Positions 18,346-27,763 of a stretch of DNA of 44,095 nt are shown one piece after another. This stretch comes from Mesostigma viride (Eukaryota > Streptophyta > Mesostigmatophyceae > Mesostigmatales > Mesostigmataceae): positions 1 to 44,095 of the forward strand of contig RPFO01001994.1 of the NCBI GenBank assembly GCA_009746045.1. Direction: 5' to 3'. Below the pieces are notes generated by a model. That model was given only the letters and a program-made list of their open reading frames with translations. It ran no database searches and was not told the origin of the DNA. Position numbers and translations under genes: made by a program. Position 1 is the stretch's first letter. Each line of letters begins with the position of its first letter.

Positions 18346-21300
18346 ATGCGACCGAAGAAGAGCGCGATACACGAGGGCGTGCGAGCCCTGCACCGACTGG
18401 CCCAGAAGGCGATGGACGCGCCCGAGGACACGCCGCAGCAGCGGAGGCAGAAGGCGCGCGCTCTGTCCGAGCTGCTGATCCCTATGATGCGCGTCCACCA
18501 GGCGCGGACGGGGTCGCTGTTCGACGATCTGGACTACTACCCCCCGTACGTTCACGCGGGCTACGGAGCAGGTGAGCTGTACTGGGACGACGACGCCGAC
18601 GCTCCCTCGGAGAAGGATGAAGAGAGGGATGACCTTGCTGTCGGCCCTGATGATGATGCTGATGGTGGTAGTGGCGATGAGCCCGGGCGTGCTGATGGTC
18701 GTCGTGCCGATGAGCCGGCCGGGCGTGATGATGATGCTGATGGTGGTAGTGGCGATGAGCCCGGGCGTGCTGATGGTCGTCGTGCCGATGAGCCGGCCGG
18801 GCGTGATGATGATGCTGCAAATGCTGCTGCCCCCGATGGCGGTCGTCGTGCCGATGAGCCCGGGCGTGATGATGATGCTGCTGCTGGTGCCCCTCCCCCT
18901 GCCGTCCCTGAGGCTGCTACTGCTGGTGCCCCCCCCCCTGCTCCCCCCCTGCTGTCCCTGAGGCTGATGCTGCTGGTGCCCCCCCCCTGCTCCCCCCCTG
19001 CCGTCCCTGAGGCTGCTGCTGCTGGTGCCCCCCCCCCTGCTCCTGTTAGTGCTAAAACATTTATAACAATGAGAGATAGGGCACACAGGTATGTATATTC
19101 GGATCTTGCCACTCCGGAAGGAGTACAGATTCAAATTGCGTATCTCCTGGCGCGTGCACCAGGCGGTAAACCCGATACAACAACCAGCAAAATGATAGAA
19201 GGGTTTACAGAAAGAAAGGACTCGCTAGAACTGAAAGCGGATATTGAGGAGGCGAAAACGTCAGTGAACGCTGCCTGGTCAAAGTACACCGTCGAAGAAA
19301 TGTGGGACAAGCATAAATATTTGAAAAACAGAATCGAAAAACACCAAAAGGACAAACGCACACATCAAGAGCTAGAGGAACTGCACAGGGCATGGTTTAG
19401 GTTCAATGATATGGCGCGTGCTAAAGAACAACACAGTGTAGAGGAACTGGATAAGGCAGCGAAGGAGCAGATAAGGGAGGTAGACGCAAAAATCCTCGAT
19501 AGGCAAGTGATATCAGACACAGAAGGAGAACGAATGTTAAAAAAACTGACAACAATCCTAGAGAGCGCCTCGCGTGCCAGCAATGCTGTTGATAAAGCCG
19601 CGGCCGAAAGCGCTAAGGCATTGACAGGTGAGATAAAGAGGTATATCAACAAGATAGACACCGTGTTGAAGCAGGGCGCAGAGGAAGACAAGGAACTGAA
19701 AGGACTTCTAGAGGGCGTCGAGGGGCTGAACCTGCAAGAGGTCCAGAAAAGGTTTAACAAGGCACAAAGGCTTTATCACAGAGAACCCGCAAATGGGGTG
19801 ATTGCAGAACTCGGAGAACGTCTCTACTTTTTAAAGCAGGTTGACAAGTTAAGTAAATCGAGGCAAGAAAGAATTAGTTTTCTCGACAAATCTTTGAAGA
19901 CAATTAAAGGCAAAGATAGCATAGATCTCTTATGGGCGGTACAAGATTTACAACGAACATGGGACGCACTTCCGAAAGAAATGAAGGAGGAGGAGGCGGT
20001 GCAAGCAAAAGCGAAAGAATTTACAGATCTGGCATCGAATGCCATCCGAGATGAACTCGATAGACTTTATAACACCGACAAAAATGGGTGGCTAACCCGT
20101 GTCATTGAATTGCCAGCATACGGCGGGGGGCGTGAAGAGCTGGCATCGCGCCTGGAATCCGCACTTGGCGATTGGCAACCGTCCAAGCATGGGCTAATCA
20201 AGGACGAGAATGTTAGAAAAAGGGGGGAGGAGCTTCTCGCACAAGTAAAGTCCGAGCTTTCTAGGCGAGAGGGGTCGGGGGCGAAGGGGGCACTGCCTGT
20301 CGACAACGTCTTGGCACAACTGGAAGCCGAAAATGCGGGGGGGGACGCCGCCGTGGCCGAACTGGAAGCGTTGTTTCAAAACGCTAAGACCCCCGCCGAA
20401 TTGGAAACAGCAAGGAACGCGGCATTTAGCTTGCTTAAGAGGGAGTTTGATGATAAGCTCGTTGATGATAAGCTCGCTGAAAAAGCGTCAGAAGAATACG
20501 AGAATGCGTTACATAGAATTGACCCGGTAGGTTGGGCCAGTTTTGTCAACGCTGTTGAGCCGAAAATGGACAAAATGGATGACGGCAGCCTTCTCACATA
20601 CATGAATTTGGCCACTGACGCATTAAAAAGGATAAAGGCGATCATCCAATCCCCGCCACCCAAGCTGAGCCCTTTTTATATCGAGGGTGCGAAGGCTATG
20701 GCCGAAGCATTGGATGAACGTCTGGACAGCGTACAGGTGGAAGCGGAAATGCGCAATATCAGAAAACGAGCGGCACAGGGGGAGGAGGAGGCGGATAGCG
20801 ACGAGGAGGCAGGCGATGGCGGCGGGGTTGGCAATGGCGGAGGGGTTGGCGATGGCGGCGGGGTTGGCGATGGCGGCGGGGTTGGCGATGGCGGCGGGGT
20901 TGGCGATGGCGGCGGGGGTGGCGGTGGCGGTGGCGGTGACGCGGAGGTGCAGGCTCTCGTGGACGACGCCTGGGGGGCTATGGCGATTGTGCCATACAGC
21001 GGACCGCGGACACGGCCGCTGACATTCAGCTTGGCAGGACCCTCAATTAATTTCTGGGACATTCAGGACGCCATTCGCGCGTACCATGGCGCACAGCCCA
21101 TCACCGGCATCAGGGGCCCTATGGCGATTGTGCCATACAGCGAACCCTGGGACAATCTCGTCCCCTACGCCAATCGCGCGGCCCATGGCGCACAGAATTC
21201 TATGGCGATTCTTCCCGTTGGTGTCGGTATGGGCGGATCTAAGAGGAAGGCGGGAGGGGCGTCTTTAGCGGCACCCCTAAAACCTCCGACAATCGGTCAC

Positions 21301-21759
21301 AGGTCCTTAAATACAAAGAGGCGGGAACGAACACGTGATGAGAGACGAAAACGTAATGCGAGACAGGGGATATTCCCTCCCGAGGATATCATATATGACC
21401 GGGGCGACTTCACGCCGGAACGGCTATACCCCGACTCTTTCATGCCAAGTCAGGTGAACCCGGTATTTGAGTTACGTGAACCCGGGGAGGTGGAAGCCTT
21501 AGCTCGAAGCGTGGATCAGTCGGAAGGACCCTGGAGGTTTAGTGCAGCGAACTGGGACCTGATAGAGACCGCGGCGAGACTGCAACAAAATTTAATAGAC
21601 TTTAATAAATTGGGCCCCACGCCTCGAGAGCCGATGGAGGAGAGACGATGGAGCAGCGGGGGGCATCGGCCAGGGTCGAGGAGGGCGACAGGAGGGGGTC
21701 TACCGGGGGCATCAGAGGGAAGACGGGCAAGGTCACCCCCCTGTTCGATGAACTCATGA
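18346..21759 (+). CDS. large coiled-coil protein with repeat tracts
   Basis: An 1137-residue protein that I do not recognise. It opens with a folded head of about 75 residues, then an Asp/Gly/Arg-rich tract built from two 78-bp tandem repeats (18652-18807) and an Ala/Pro-rich tract. Residues about 240-830 are charged and helical, giving a long coiled coil or helical rod. A Gly/Asp/Val tract (18-bp units at 20812-20935) follows, then three copies of an AMAIVPYS-type motif. The Pro tract contains a stretch LLSLRLMLLV that looks like a pair of compensating frame errors in C runs. From about 19045 onward GC falls markedly, as in the next gene. A structural or scaffold role is possible. Confidence 0.65.
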   Translation: MRPKKSAIHEGVRALHRLAQKAMDAPEDTPQQRRQKARALSELLIPMMRVHQARTGSLFDDLDYYPPYVHAGYGAGELYWDDDADAPSEKDEERDDLAVGPDDDADGGSGDEPGRADGRRADEPAGRDDDADGGSGDEPGRADGRRADEPAGRDDDAANAAAPDGGRRADEPGRDDDAAAGAPPPAVPEAATAGAPPPAPPLLSLRLMLLVPPPCSPPAVPEAAAAGAPPPAPVSAKTFITMRDRAHRYVYSDLATPEGVQIQIAYLLARAPGGKPDTTTSKMIEGFTERKDSLELKADIEEAKTSVNAAWSKYTVEEMWDKHKYLKNRIEKHQKDKRTHQELEELHRAWFRFNDMARAKEQHSVEELDKAAKEQIREVDAKILDRQVISDTEGERMLKKLTTILESASRASNAVDKAAAESAKALTGEIKRYINKIDTVLKQGAEEDKELKGLLEGVEGLNLQEVQKRFNKAQRLYHREPANGVIAELGERLYFLKQVDKLSKSRQERISFLDKSLKTIKGKDSIDLLWAVQDLQRTWDALPKEMKEEEAVQAKAKEFTDLASNAIRDELDRLYNTDKNGWLTRVIELPAYGGGREELASRLESALGDWQPSKHGLIKDENVRKRGEELLAQVKSELSRREGSGAKGALPVDNVLAQLEAENAGGDAAVAELEALFQNAKTPAELETARNAAFSLLKREFDDKLVDDKLAEKASEEYENALHRIDPVGWASFVNAVEPKMDKMDDGSLLTYMNLATDALKRIKAIIQSPPPKLSPFYIEGAKAMAEALDERLDSVQVEAEMRNIRKRAAQGEEEADSDEEAGDGGGVGNGGGVGDGGGVGDGGGVGDGGGVGDGGGGGGGGGGDAEVQALVDDAWGAMAIVPYSGPRTRPLTFSLAGPSINFWDIQDAIRAYHGAQPITGIRGPMAIVPYSEPWDNLVPYANRAAHGAQNSMAILPVGVGMGGSKRKAGGASLAAPLKPPTIGHRSLNTKRRERTRDERRKRNARQGIFPPEDIIYDRGDFTPERLYPDSFMPSQVNPVFELREPGEVEALARSVDQSEGPWRFSAANWDLIETAARLQQNLIDFNKLGPTPREPMEERRWSSGGHRPGSRRATGGGLPGASEGRRARSPPCSMNS
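18652..18807. repeat. two tandem 78-bp units in the coiled-coil gene
   Basis: A 78-bp unit coding DDADGGSGDEPGRADGRRAD-type sequence is repeated head to tail without visible change, followed by partial copies to about 18870. This creates an Asp/Gly/Arg-rich low-complexity tract. Confidence 0.8.
20812..20935. repeat. 18-bp Gly-rich repeat array
   Basis: About five to six units of GGCGATGGCGGCGGGGTT encode GDGGGV repeats and then pure Gly. It separates the helical rod from the C-terminal region of the large coiled-coil protein. Confidence 0.85.
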
Positions 21760-22855
21760 GCTTGAGGGCGCATACGGGTACAAGGGCGGCGAAGGGTACC
21801 CCCCTACTAGAAGAGTTAAGGATGTTGAGGGAGCAAAAGGCGCAAATGCAAGGGGGGGGGGCGTTGAGCACGATGATACCGCTCTACTCGCGATGCCGAA
21901 TTCGGGCATTGAGGCGGAAACGGGACAGAAACCGGCAGGGGCTTCGACAACGATTATGGGAGTGCAGGAAAGTGTGGGGCGATTCAATCAAATTATGAAG
22001 GACCGGAAGGCAAAGGATAAACAGAAGGCGGAGACGCGGGCAAGGGAGGAAACAGAGAGGGTGCAAAGGTTCGAGGCGGCAGAGAGGGCAGAGAAGGCGA
22101 GGCAGGCGGCAGAGAAGGCGAGGCAGGCGATAGCAGAGAAGGAAAGAAAGGCAGCAGAGAAGGAGAGACAGGCGGAAGAGGAGAAGGCGAGACAGGCGGA
22201 AGAGGAGAAGGCGAGACAGGCGGAACAGAAGAGGCGGGAGGAGCGGGCGCGGGGAAGACCAGCGGGATGGGTGTCATATGAGATCACAGAAAACCCACCC
22301 ACTCTTCGTGTATCAACTCCTATGACATGGACACAGGCAGATGATCTGTTCAAAAGAGAGGGGCTGCCCAAGGCACCGCTTGACCTCCCGGCCGATGTAT
22401 ATCACGAGGCGGTGGAGTCGTGGATGAACGCGAACCGCCCCAAAGGAGGAGCGGTCACGAGGGGGCAAAAGACGACACTGCCCATCAATAAAAATGGCCA
22501 TGTTCAGATAACGGCGATCAAGGAGCACCTGGCAGCTGCTAATAAGAGGATGGGGTGGTCGGACGCGATGCTAAAAAAAGCGAAGGCAGACGGAATCACC
22601 GACACCGAGTTCATTCAATTGAGGACGGTGGCATTTGCCGACAAGGAACTATGGCAACGGGTGAATGGCGAACGATTGACTGTGCATCAACCACAAAGCG
22701 GGGAGGGCACGAAGACGAGAGAAGTCTCCCTTGCACAAGGAACAAGCTCACTGTACACAAAAAGCAACAGGCAATACCGCGTGCCCTACCCGCGCTTCGA
22801 CTCGTTCCCCTACGACGTGTTTCCATCTTTGGATTGGTACGATGTGGATGGGTGA
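21648..22855 (+). CDS. Ala/Glu/Lys-rich coiled-coil protein, frame break
   Basis: Two frames (21648-21998 and 21893-22855) read as one protein of about 400 residues, changing frame at a run of G near 21851-21860. The middle is a striking helix of AEKARQ and EEEKARQA repeats (about residues 140-205), a long single alpha-helix or coiled coil. The C-terminal 200 residues look globular and contain PITFF-like beta and WSDAMLKKAKADGI helix segments with no known family. The start overlaps the end of the preceding gene. The low GC shared with that gene suggests that both were acquired together. Gain of a frame in error is more likely than decay. Confidence 0.55.
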
Positions 22856-22910
22856 GCCGGATTTTTATTATTCGATCATTCATTTTACAGGGCCATGGAG
22901 GCGGCCGCCG

Positions 22911-23805
22911 TCACGGACTTTCGCGGGCTGTACACGAAGAAGGGGGGGCTTCGGCACCGGCCATCGCCGGGCGGCACAGGGGGCACTTGACCCCCCCTCT
23001 ATCCCCACGCGCCTGGCCTCCTCCACGGCGGCGACGGCGCAGTCCACGCACACGCCGTGCTCGTGCTCGTGCCCGCGGGGTCGAGCAGCATGTCCGTGGC
23101 CCTCGCGCACTTCCCACACGCGACCAGAGCCCCGTTGCAGCCCTTCCCCGCAGCGCGCAGGAGGGCTGAGAGGGCGTCCGCGGCCTCCTCGAAGAGCTGC
23201 CCCCCTGGCAGGGCGTGCGGGTCGTGCATGCGCGCCCGCTCCTTGCACCACTCGCCGTCGGCCTTGTCCCCCAGCACGGCGGCGACGAACCTGCGCACCT
23301 CGGCACTCTCGGCCGCGCGCGCGCGCCCGTCCACCACCCGTGCGGCAGGCAGCGCCGGCCTCCTCTCCAGCGGCGCGGAGGGGGGCTCGGCCCTCAGCCA
23401 GGTGACGAAGGGGGCGAACAGGTCGGGGTGCAGCCACACGCCCATGCAGGGCCCCTCGCGCATCAGGTTTATCACGGCGGGCAGGCGGTCGGCCTCGCAC
23501 TCGCCCTCCTCGCTGCACTGGCTGCGGGGCGGGTTTATCTCCTCGGCCACCCGCTCGATGGCCTCCGAGCCCTCGTCGCACGTGAGCCAGCGCCTGTACG
23601 AGGGGGCGCCGGAGGGCCTGGCCACGGCCAGCGCGAGGGACTGCATGTGGAAGTACTGGGGCGGACCTCTGTGGTCCAGCAGCAGCGTGACGAGGGAGGC
23701 GCCCTTGCGGAAGAGGGGATGCGCTTCCTCTCTCACCATCCACACGCGCAGATCATTGTCCTGGGCGTGCGGCCCCAGGAACCAGAAGAAGTCGGTCATC
23801 ATCAT
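22911..23805 (-). CDS. KilA-N domain protein with C-terminal RING-like finger, frame breaks
   Basis: About 298 residues from three ATG codons at 23797-23805. Residues about 50-140 fit a KilA-N DNA-binding domain: SYRRWL followed by a helix, then GVWLHPDLFAPFVTWL with the hallmark HPDL. The C-terminal 55 residues, read across frame breaks near 23065 and 22990, carry a CGKC pair, clustered His, a CVDC pair and CPLC, a variant RING finger. KilA-N plus RING is the layout of the poxvirus p28 type of E3 ubiquitin ligase; shared function is inferred. The intact frame upstream of 23805 looks non-coding. Confidence 0.6.
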
Positions 23806-24322
23806 GGCTACGGAAGCGACTAAACGTCCGCGGACGCGGCCACTGGAGAAAGGGGGGACACGGACTGCCCACGACAGAAAGGGGAGGACGCGGACGGGGA
23901 GGAGGACGGGAGAGCGAGGGATTTTGGCCGCGAGTTCCCCGCAAGTGCCGTACGATCCCGGCAAACGGACGCGCCACTCACCTGGAACGACGGCAGATCC
24001 ACGCCGGATGACGCGTGCGCCGGAGAAACGACGTGGCGCGCTCCTGTCCACGAACGGCCGAGCAGGGGCTGGAAAGGGTGCCGTCAGACGGGGAAATCGG
24101 GAGGAGCTCGCGGGCGAGTGCGAAATCGCGACGAGAACGCGAGGGGCTCACCTGGAGCGGGAGACCACTGGGGGAAGACGACGGATTCGCGGCAACCCTG
24201 CAGCCACGAGGAGACGAGAAAGAACGCGCAAAACGCGAGCAACGCGTCGAGAGTTGCGTGAGGAGACGGAGGGGGCGCGTGTCGACGGGGAATGGCGAGC
24301 GATATTCGTTGCGCCTGGAAAC
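23806..24322. other. gene-poor GC-rich stretch
   Basis: No frame here has convincing protein character; those present are Arg-rich shadows. The palindrome GTCCGCGGAC lies 20 bp upstream of the KilA-N/RING start (about 23826). The rest is purine-rich on the plus strand with no clear signals. Confidence 0.5.
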
Positions 24323-24781
24323 AGTTAAGTAATGCAATACGCATTACTTTTGCATACTTGCAAGTATGCATCTTAGTTACTTAACTAAAATTGGGCCGCG
24401 TGGGGAAATCCGGCGTTCCGCACACACCGCTCGTTACCGAGGTGACTCGATTAATTACGACTCGGCTAAGATTGGCGTTCGCTCCTGGGGTACCGGGTTC
24501 GAATCCTCTCGGAGGCACGGAAATATTTGCGGCGGGTAGGCCTGGGAGGCCGAGTCGAAATATTTGTGGATTTCTATGTTTGGCGGAGGCCGGGTAGGCC
24601 AAGTCGAAATAGGAATTACGGCGTGAGGCTGGGAATAGCCGAGTCGTAATTAATCGAGTCACCTCGGTAACGAGCGGTGTGTGCGGAACGCCGGATTTCC
24701 CCACGCGGCCCAATTTTAGTTAAGTAATGCAATACGCATTACTTTTGCATACTTGCAAGTATGCATCTTAGTTACTTAACT
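24323..24781. mobile_element. foldback element flanked by palindromic 64-bp direct repeats
   Basis: Two identical 64-bp units (24323-24386 and 24718-24781) flank a pair of perfect 82-bp inverted arms (24387-24468 and 24636-24717) around a 167-bp loop. Each 64-bp unit is itself palindromic: AGTTAAGTAA at the start mirrors TTACTTAACT at the end, AGTAATGC pairs with GCATTACT, and TGCATACTTGCAAGTATGCA is a perfect 20-bp palindrome. The loop holds three related segments ending GCCGAGTCG or GCCAAGTCG and a tRNA B-box-like GGTTCGAATCC at 24496-24506. No protein is encoded. A non-autonomous foldback element or MITE pair is the simplest reading. Confidence 0.75.
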
Positions 24782-24884
24782 GAAACTAGCGGGCCAATTA
24801 CTCACCTGCCAATTTCGTAGCCAACGAACGACCCTAAATTCCCTCGTCAATTTCCCACGCGGCTAGGCATCCCGCGGCTAGCAT

Positions 24885-24974
24885 CCTAATTTTCCCGAGC
24901 CTCTAATTTGTCTCCCTAATTTTCCCGAGCCTCTAATTCGTCTCCCTAATTTTCCCGAGCTTCTAATTCGTCTG
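24885..24974. repeat. three tandem 30-bp units
   Basis: CCTAATTTTCCCGAGCCTC begins each unit at 24885, 24915 and 24945. The units differ by one to three bases. They lie 100 bp beyond the foldback element in a non-coding island. Confidence 0.85.
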
Positions 24975-25980
24975 CCAAAAATCCCGCCTCGCTGCCTCTG
25001 CGCACGACTTGTAATTTCATTGAATTCGGTCATGGAGGCGTCGTGCGCAGGCGCGGAAGCGGGGCAGCGCGCGCTGGAGGGCTGATTCCCGTGGCCGTGC
25101 CGTCCGGCCATCGTCCGGGCAAGGCAGGGAACGGGCCGGGCAGAAATCGTACGCGTCGTACTCTCTGCGCCTTTAGTCCCGCGGGGCCTCGGTACGAATT
25201 CTACGACCCGAGAGCCGGCTGGGTGGACGGGATTTCGGGGGGAGATTGCGGCTATCCTCTCCTCTCCTTTTTTTTTTATGACTGATGTAAAAAAGAACAG
25301 TACTAGGTAGCAACCTAGTAGAGAAGTTGTTGGGTACGCCCCCCGGGATTGCTGCAATCTCCCCCCCAAAAATCCGTACGTACGGCTGTACGAGAAAAGT
25401 ACCTTCCGGCCCTGGACTGACGCTGGCGAATCGGTACGCCGCACAGATTTGTGGCCGGACGAGGGGATCCCGGGGAAAGAGGGACGGCGGGGAGATCCGC
25501 GGGAATCTTCTGACACATGTTCAGAGTCCAGTCGTACGGACCCCCAATCGGCACCGGACATCAGATCGTACGGAATTCGCTGAATCTTCGCGGTACTGCC
25601 TGGGAGAGCGCGGAAGTACCCGAATTAGTACGGCAACGCCGGAGAGCTCACGAAAGCGCCAGAAACCGTACGGCCTTGCCGCCACTCTGCGAAAAGCGCG
25701 GAGAATCCGATCGTCGCCGTAAAAAAGCGCAAATTTTCGTACAACCCCCGAGGGCCTGCGAGTCCAGGCCGTCGCGTCCTCGGACATTGCCCGTTTTCCT
25801 CCGTCCGTCGACTACACGCCAACTGCCCGTGGCCCCGTCCGTCCAACCTGCGCCTACTGCCGACTGCCCGAGGCCCCGTCCGTCCAACCTGCGCCGACTG
25901 TCGACCCCCCGTCTGCCCGAGCCCCCGTCCGCCCCCTGCGCCGTCTGCCCGAGGCCCCGTCCGTCCACCCTCCCCCGCCC
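24975..25980. other. non-coding island with hairpins and many GTAC sites
   Basis: No convincing gene. It contains an 11-bp inverted repeat CTGCGCACGAC / GTCGTGCGCAG around 24995-25052, the perfect hairpin TACTAGGT-AGCA-ACCTAGTA at 25301-25320, and GGGGGGAGATTGC (near 25238) mirrored by GCAATCTCCCCCC (near 25351). I count 17 GTAC tetranucleotides from 25141 to 25745, several in CGTACG context. From about 25780 the DNA becomes Pro-codon-like repeats leading into the BRO-like gene. Confidence 0.5.
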
Positions 25981-27297
25981 ATGGGCAGCCACGTGGCGGA
26001 GGGGTGGCAGCGCCCGGAGAGGGGGCGCGGCAGCTCGTTCCCGAACTCGTTCGACGTGGTGCTGACCACCCTGGACGACTACCTGGTCCGGCCCCCGCGG
26101 CCCATCCGCCCGTACGTCCGCACCGCCCCGGTGGACGGAGAGGTCTTCTACAACGCGAGGGACGTGGCCGTGGCCGTCACCGAGCGGCTGGACTTCAGGG
26201 GCACCAAGAGGCTGGTGGAGGCCGTCGCCGCGCCGACCGCGGACGGGCGCCGGACCGCCGTGGACTTGGAGAACAAGAAGGGGGGGTACCACCTGGCCCG
26301 GAGCGTCCTCAAGCCCTTCCTGCTGCGGCTGCCCTGCCCCGCCGACGGCGTCGACAAGAGGGCGGCCGTGTGCAATCACCTGATCGCCGAGCTGGGCCTG
26401 GCCGCGGCGGGGATGATCGTGCGCAGGGGGGAGGTGCAGGCCGCGGTCGGCCCGGCCGCTGGGGGGAGGAGCGGGGGGCGGCGCTCGAGCGCGAGGTGGA
26501 GCGGCGCAAGGTCCAGCTGAGCATGGACGTGGCCAGGTGCGAGGCCTGGAAGGAGGAGTACGACTGGGCCTGGGTGAACCCGGAGGCGCCAGGGGCGGAG
26601 GAGTGCCTCCGCAAGAAGAGCAAGGAGTGGGCGCGCGTCGAGCACGAGTACTGCGAGGCGACCAACCTGCTCAGGCTGCTCTCCCTCTGCCCCCTCCCCT
26701 ACACGTCCAAGCTGCCCTGGTTGGACGACCCGGAGGCCGCCCAGGCGGGGGAGACACCACCGCTGCCCCCGCCGTCAAGGTGGTGCTGCTGGAGGAGGAG
26801 CTCGCGGCCAAGAAGGCCGAGCTGGCCGCCCAGGCGGTGGCCTTGGAGAAGGAGGAGAAGGAGCTAAGGGCCCTGCGCGACCATATGGCCTCCCTGCGCA
26901 TCCCGGACGGGGCAAGGGGGCCAAGAAACGGTGCGCCGCCGACAAGGAAAACGAGCCCCCCCCTTCCACTCCCCCCCTTCTACCAGCTGACCCCCCCTGC
27001 CGCCGGGCGCGGCCTCTACTGCCTCACCCCCCTCCGCCCGCCACCGTGTACTTTGCCGCCCACGCCCCGTCCCCCGTGCGCCCGGTCGCCCTCTTCTGCA
27101 CGCACATGGAGAACGAGGTGGGCAAGGCGCTGGACATGATACGCAGCCCCGCCCTCGAGCCGCTGAGGCGCCAGCGGGACGAGGAAACCGACGCCCAGTA
27201 TGCGGCCAGGGTGGCGTCCGCGCTGCACGCCTGCGCGTGTGTGCCAGCGGTCCGCACCGCCATCCAGGCGCTGCACATGTCGGGCGTGCTGAGGTGA
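25981..27297 (+). CDS. possible BRO-like protein with coiled coil, several frame breaks
   Basis: Reading from the ATG at 25981, an N-terminal segment (GEVFYNARDVAVAV, then a helix with RGTKRLVEAV) is reminiscent of BRO/antirepressor N-terminal DNA-binding domains, but the match is weak. The frame then changes near 26460, 26760-26790 and 26950-27040, always at G or C runs. The continuing frames give a charged segment (KEEYDWAWVNPEAPGAEE), a coiled coil (LEEELAAKKAELAAQAVALE), a Pro-rich stretch and a helical end to a stop at 27297. I treat it as one gene of roughly 440 residues. The number of breaks makes real decay as plausible as sequencing error. Confidence 0.4.
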
Positions 27298-27763
27298 CGG
27301 AAGGGTCCGAGCGGCCTGACTTAGGGGCGGGGGTGCGCGTCTAGATGGTTTTGTCCCAGTTGCCCACATGCTCTCGAACGTGTTACTGATTAAATCTATT
27401 ATTCCTAAATGATCAATGAATCGCGTGTGTTCAATGAATGTATCATAATCACAGAAATCATTTATTCATTCAGGCGAGTCCTACCTACTATTTATATTAC
27501 AAGCTCTGGACATGAGAACCGCTGGTCAATGATAGTAAGGGGAGAGTCCCCATGCATCAAGAATACACGCATACAAGGCCAGTCCGAAAAAAATGCCCCC
27601 TGAAAGTTAGGTACATGAAAGGGCCCTGGACAATATTCCTATGGTGCGTCTGCGGAAATAAAAAGGAGCACGCCACAAGGGCCGCGGAGGCCATGCTGGG
27701 GCGGCCCACGTCGCCGGCCAGGAGCTCCAGGGACAGCGAACACAAGAACAGCCTGGAATTCCC
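27298..27763. other. AT-rich gap between convergent genes
   Basis: No convincing gene. The first 250 bp are AT-rich, with short repeats of ATCAATGAA/TTCAATGAA type. It lies between the 3' ends of the BRO-like and SET-domain genes and probably holds their transcript ends. Confidence 0.5.

Noticed and set aside
17356-19134. 592-residue minus-strand frame
   Set aside because: Shadow of the cytosine methyltransferase and of the repeat region of the coiled-coil gene; repeats give false complexity.
24440-24515. tRNA-like segment in the foldback element (B-box GGTTCGAATCC, a CCGAGG/TCTCGG pairing)
   Set aside because: The T-arm stem is poor, the spacing to the acceptor is wrong and no A-box with the two conserved G is present. 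At most a decayed tRNA-derived sequence.
24878-25561. 227-residue minus-strand frame
   Set aside because: Covers 30-bp tandem repeats and hairpins, with low-complexity Ser/Arg/Gly sequence; no domain.
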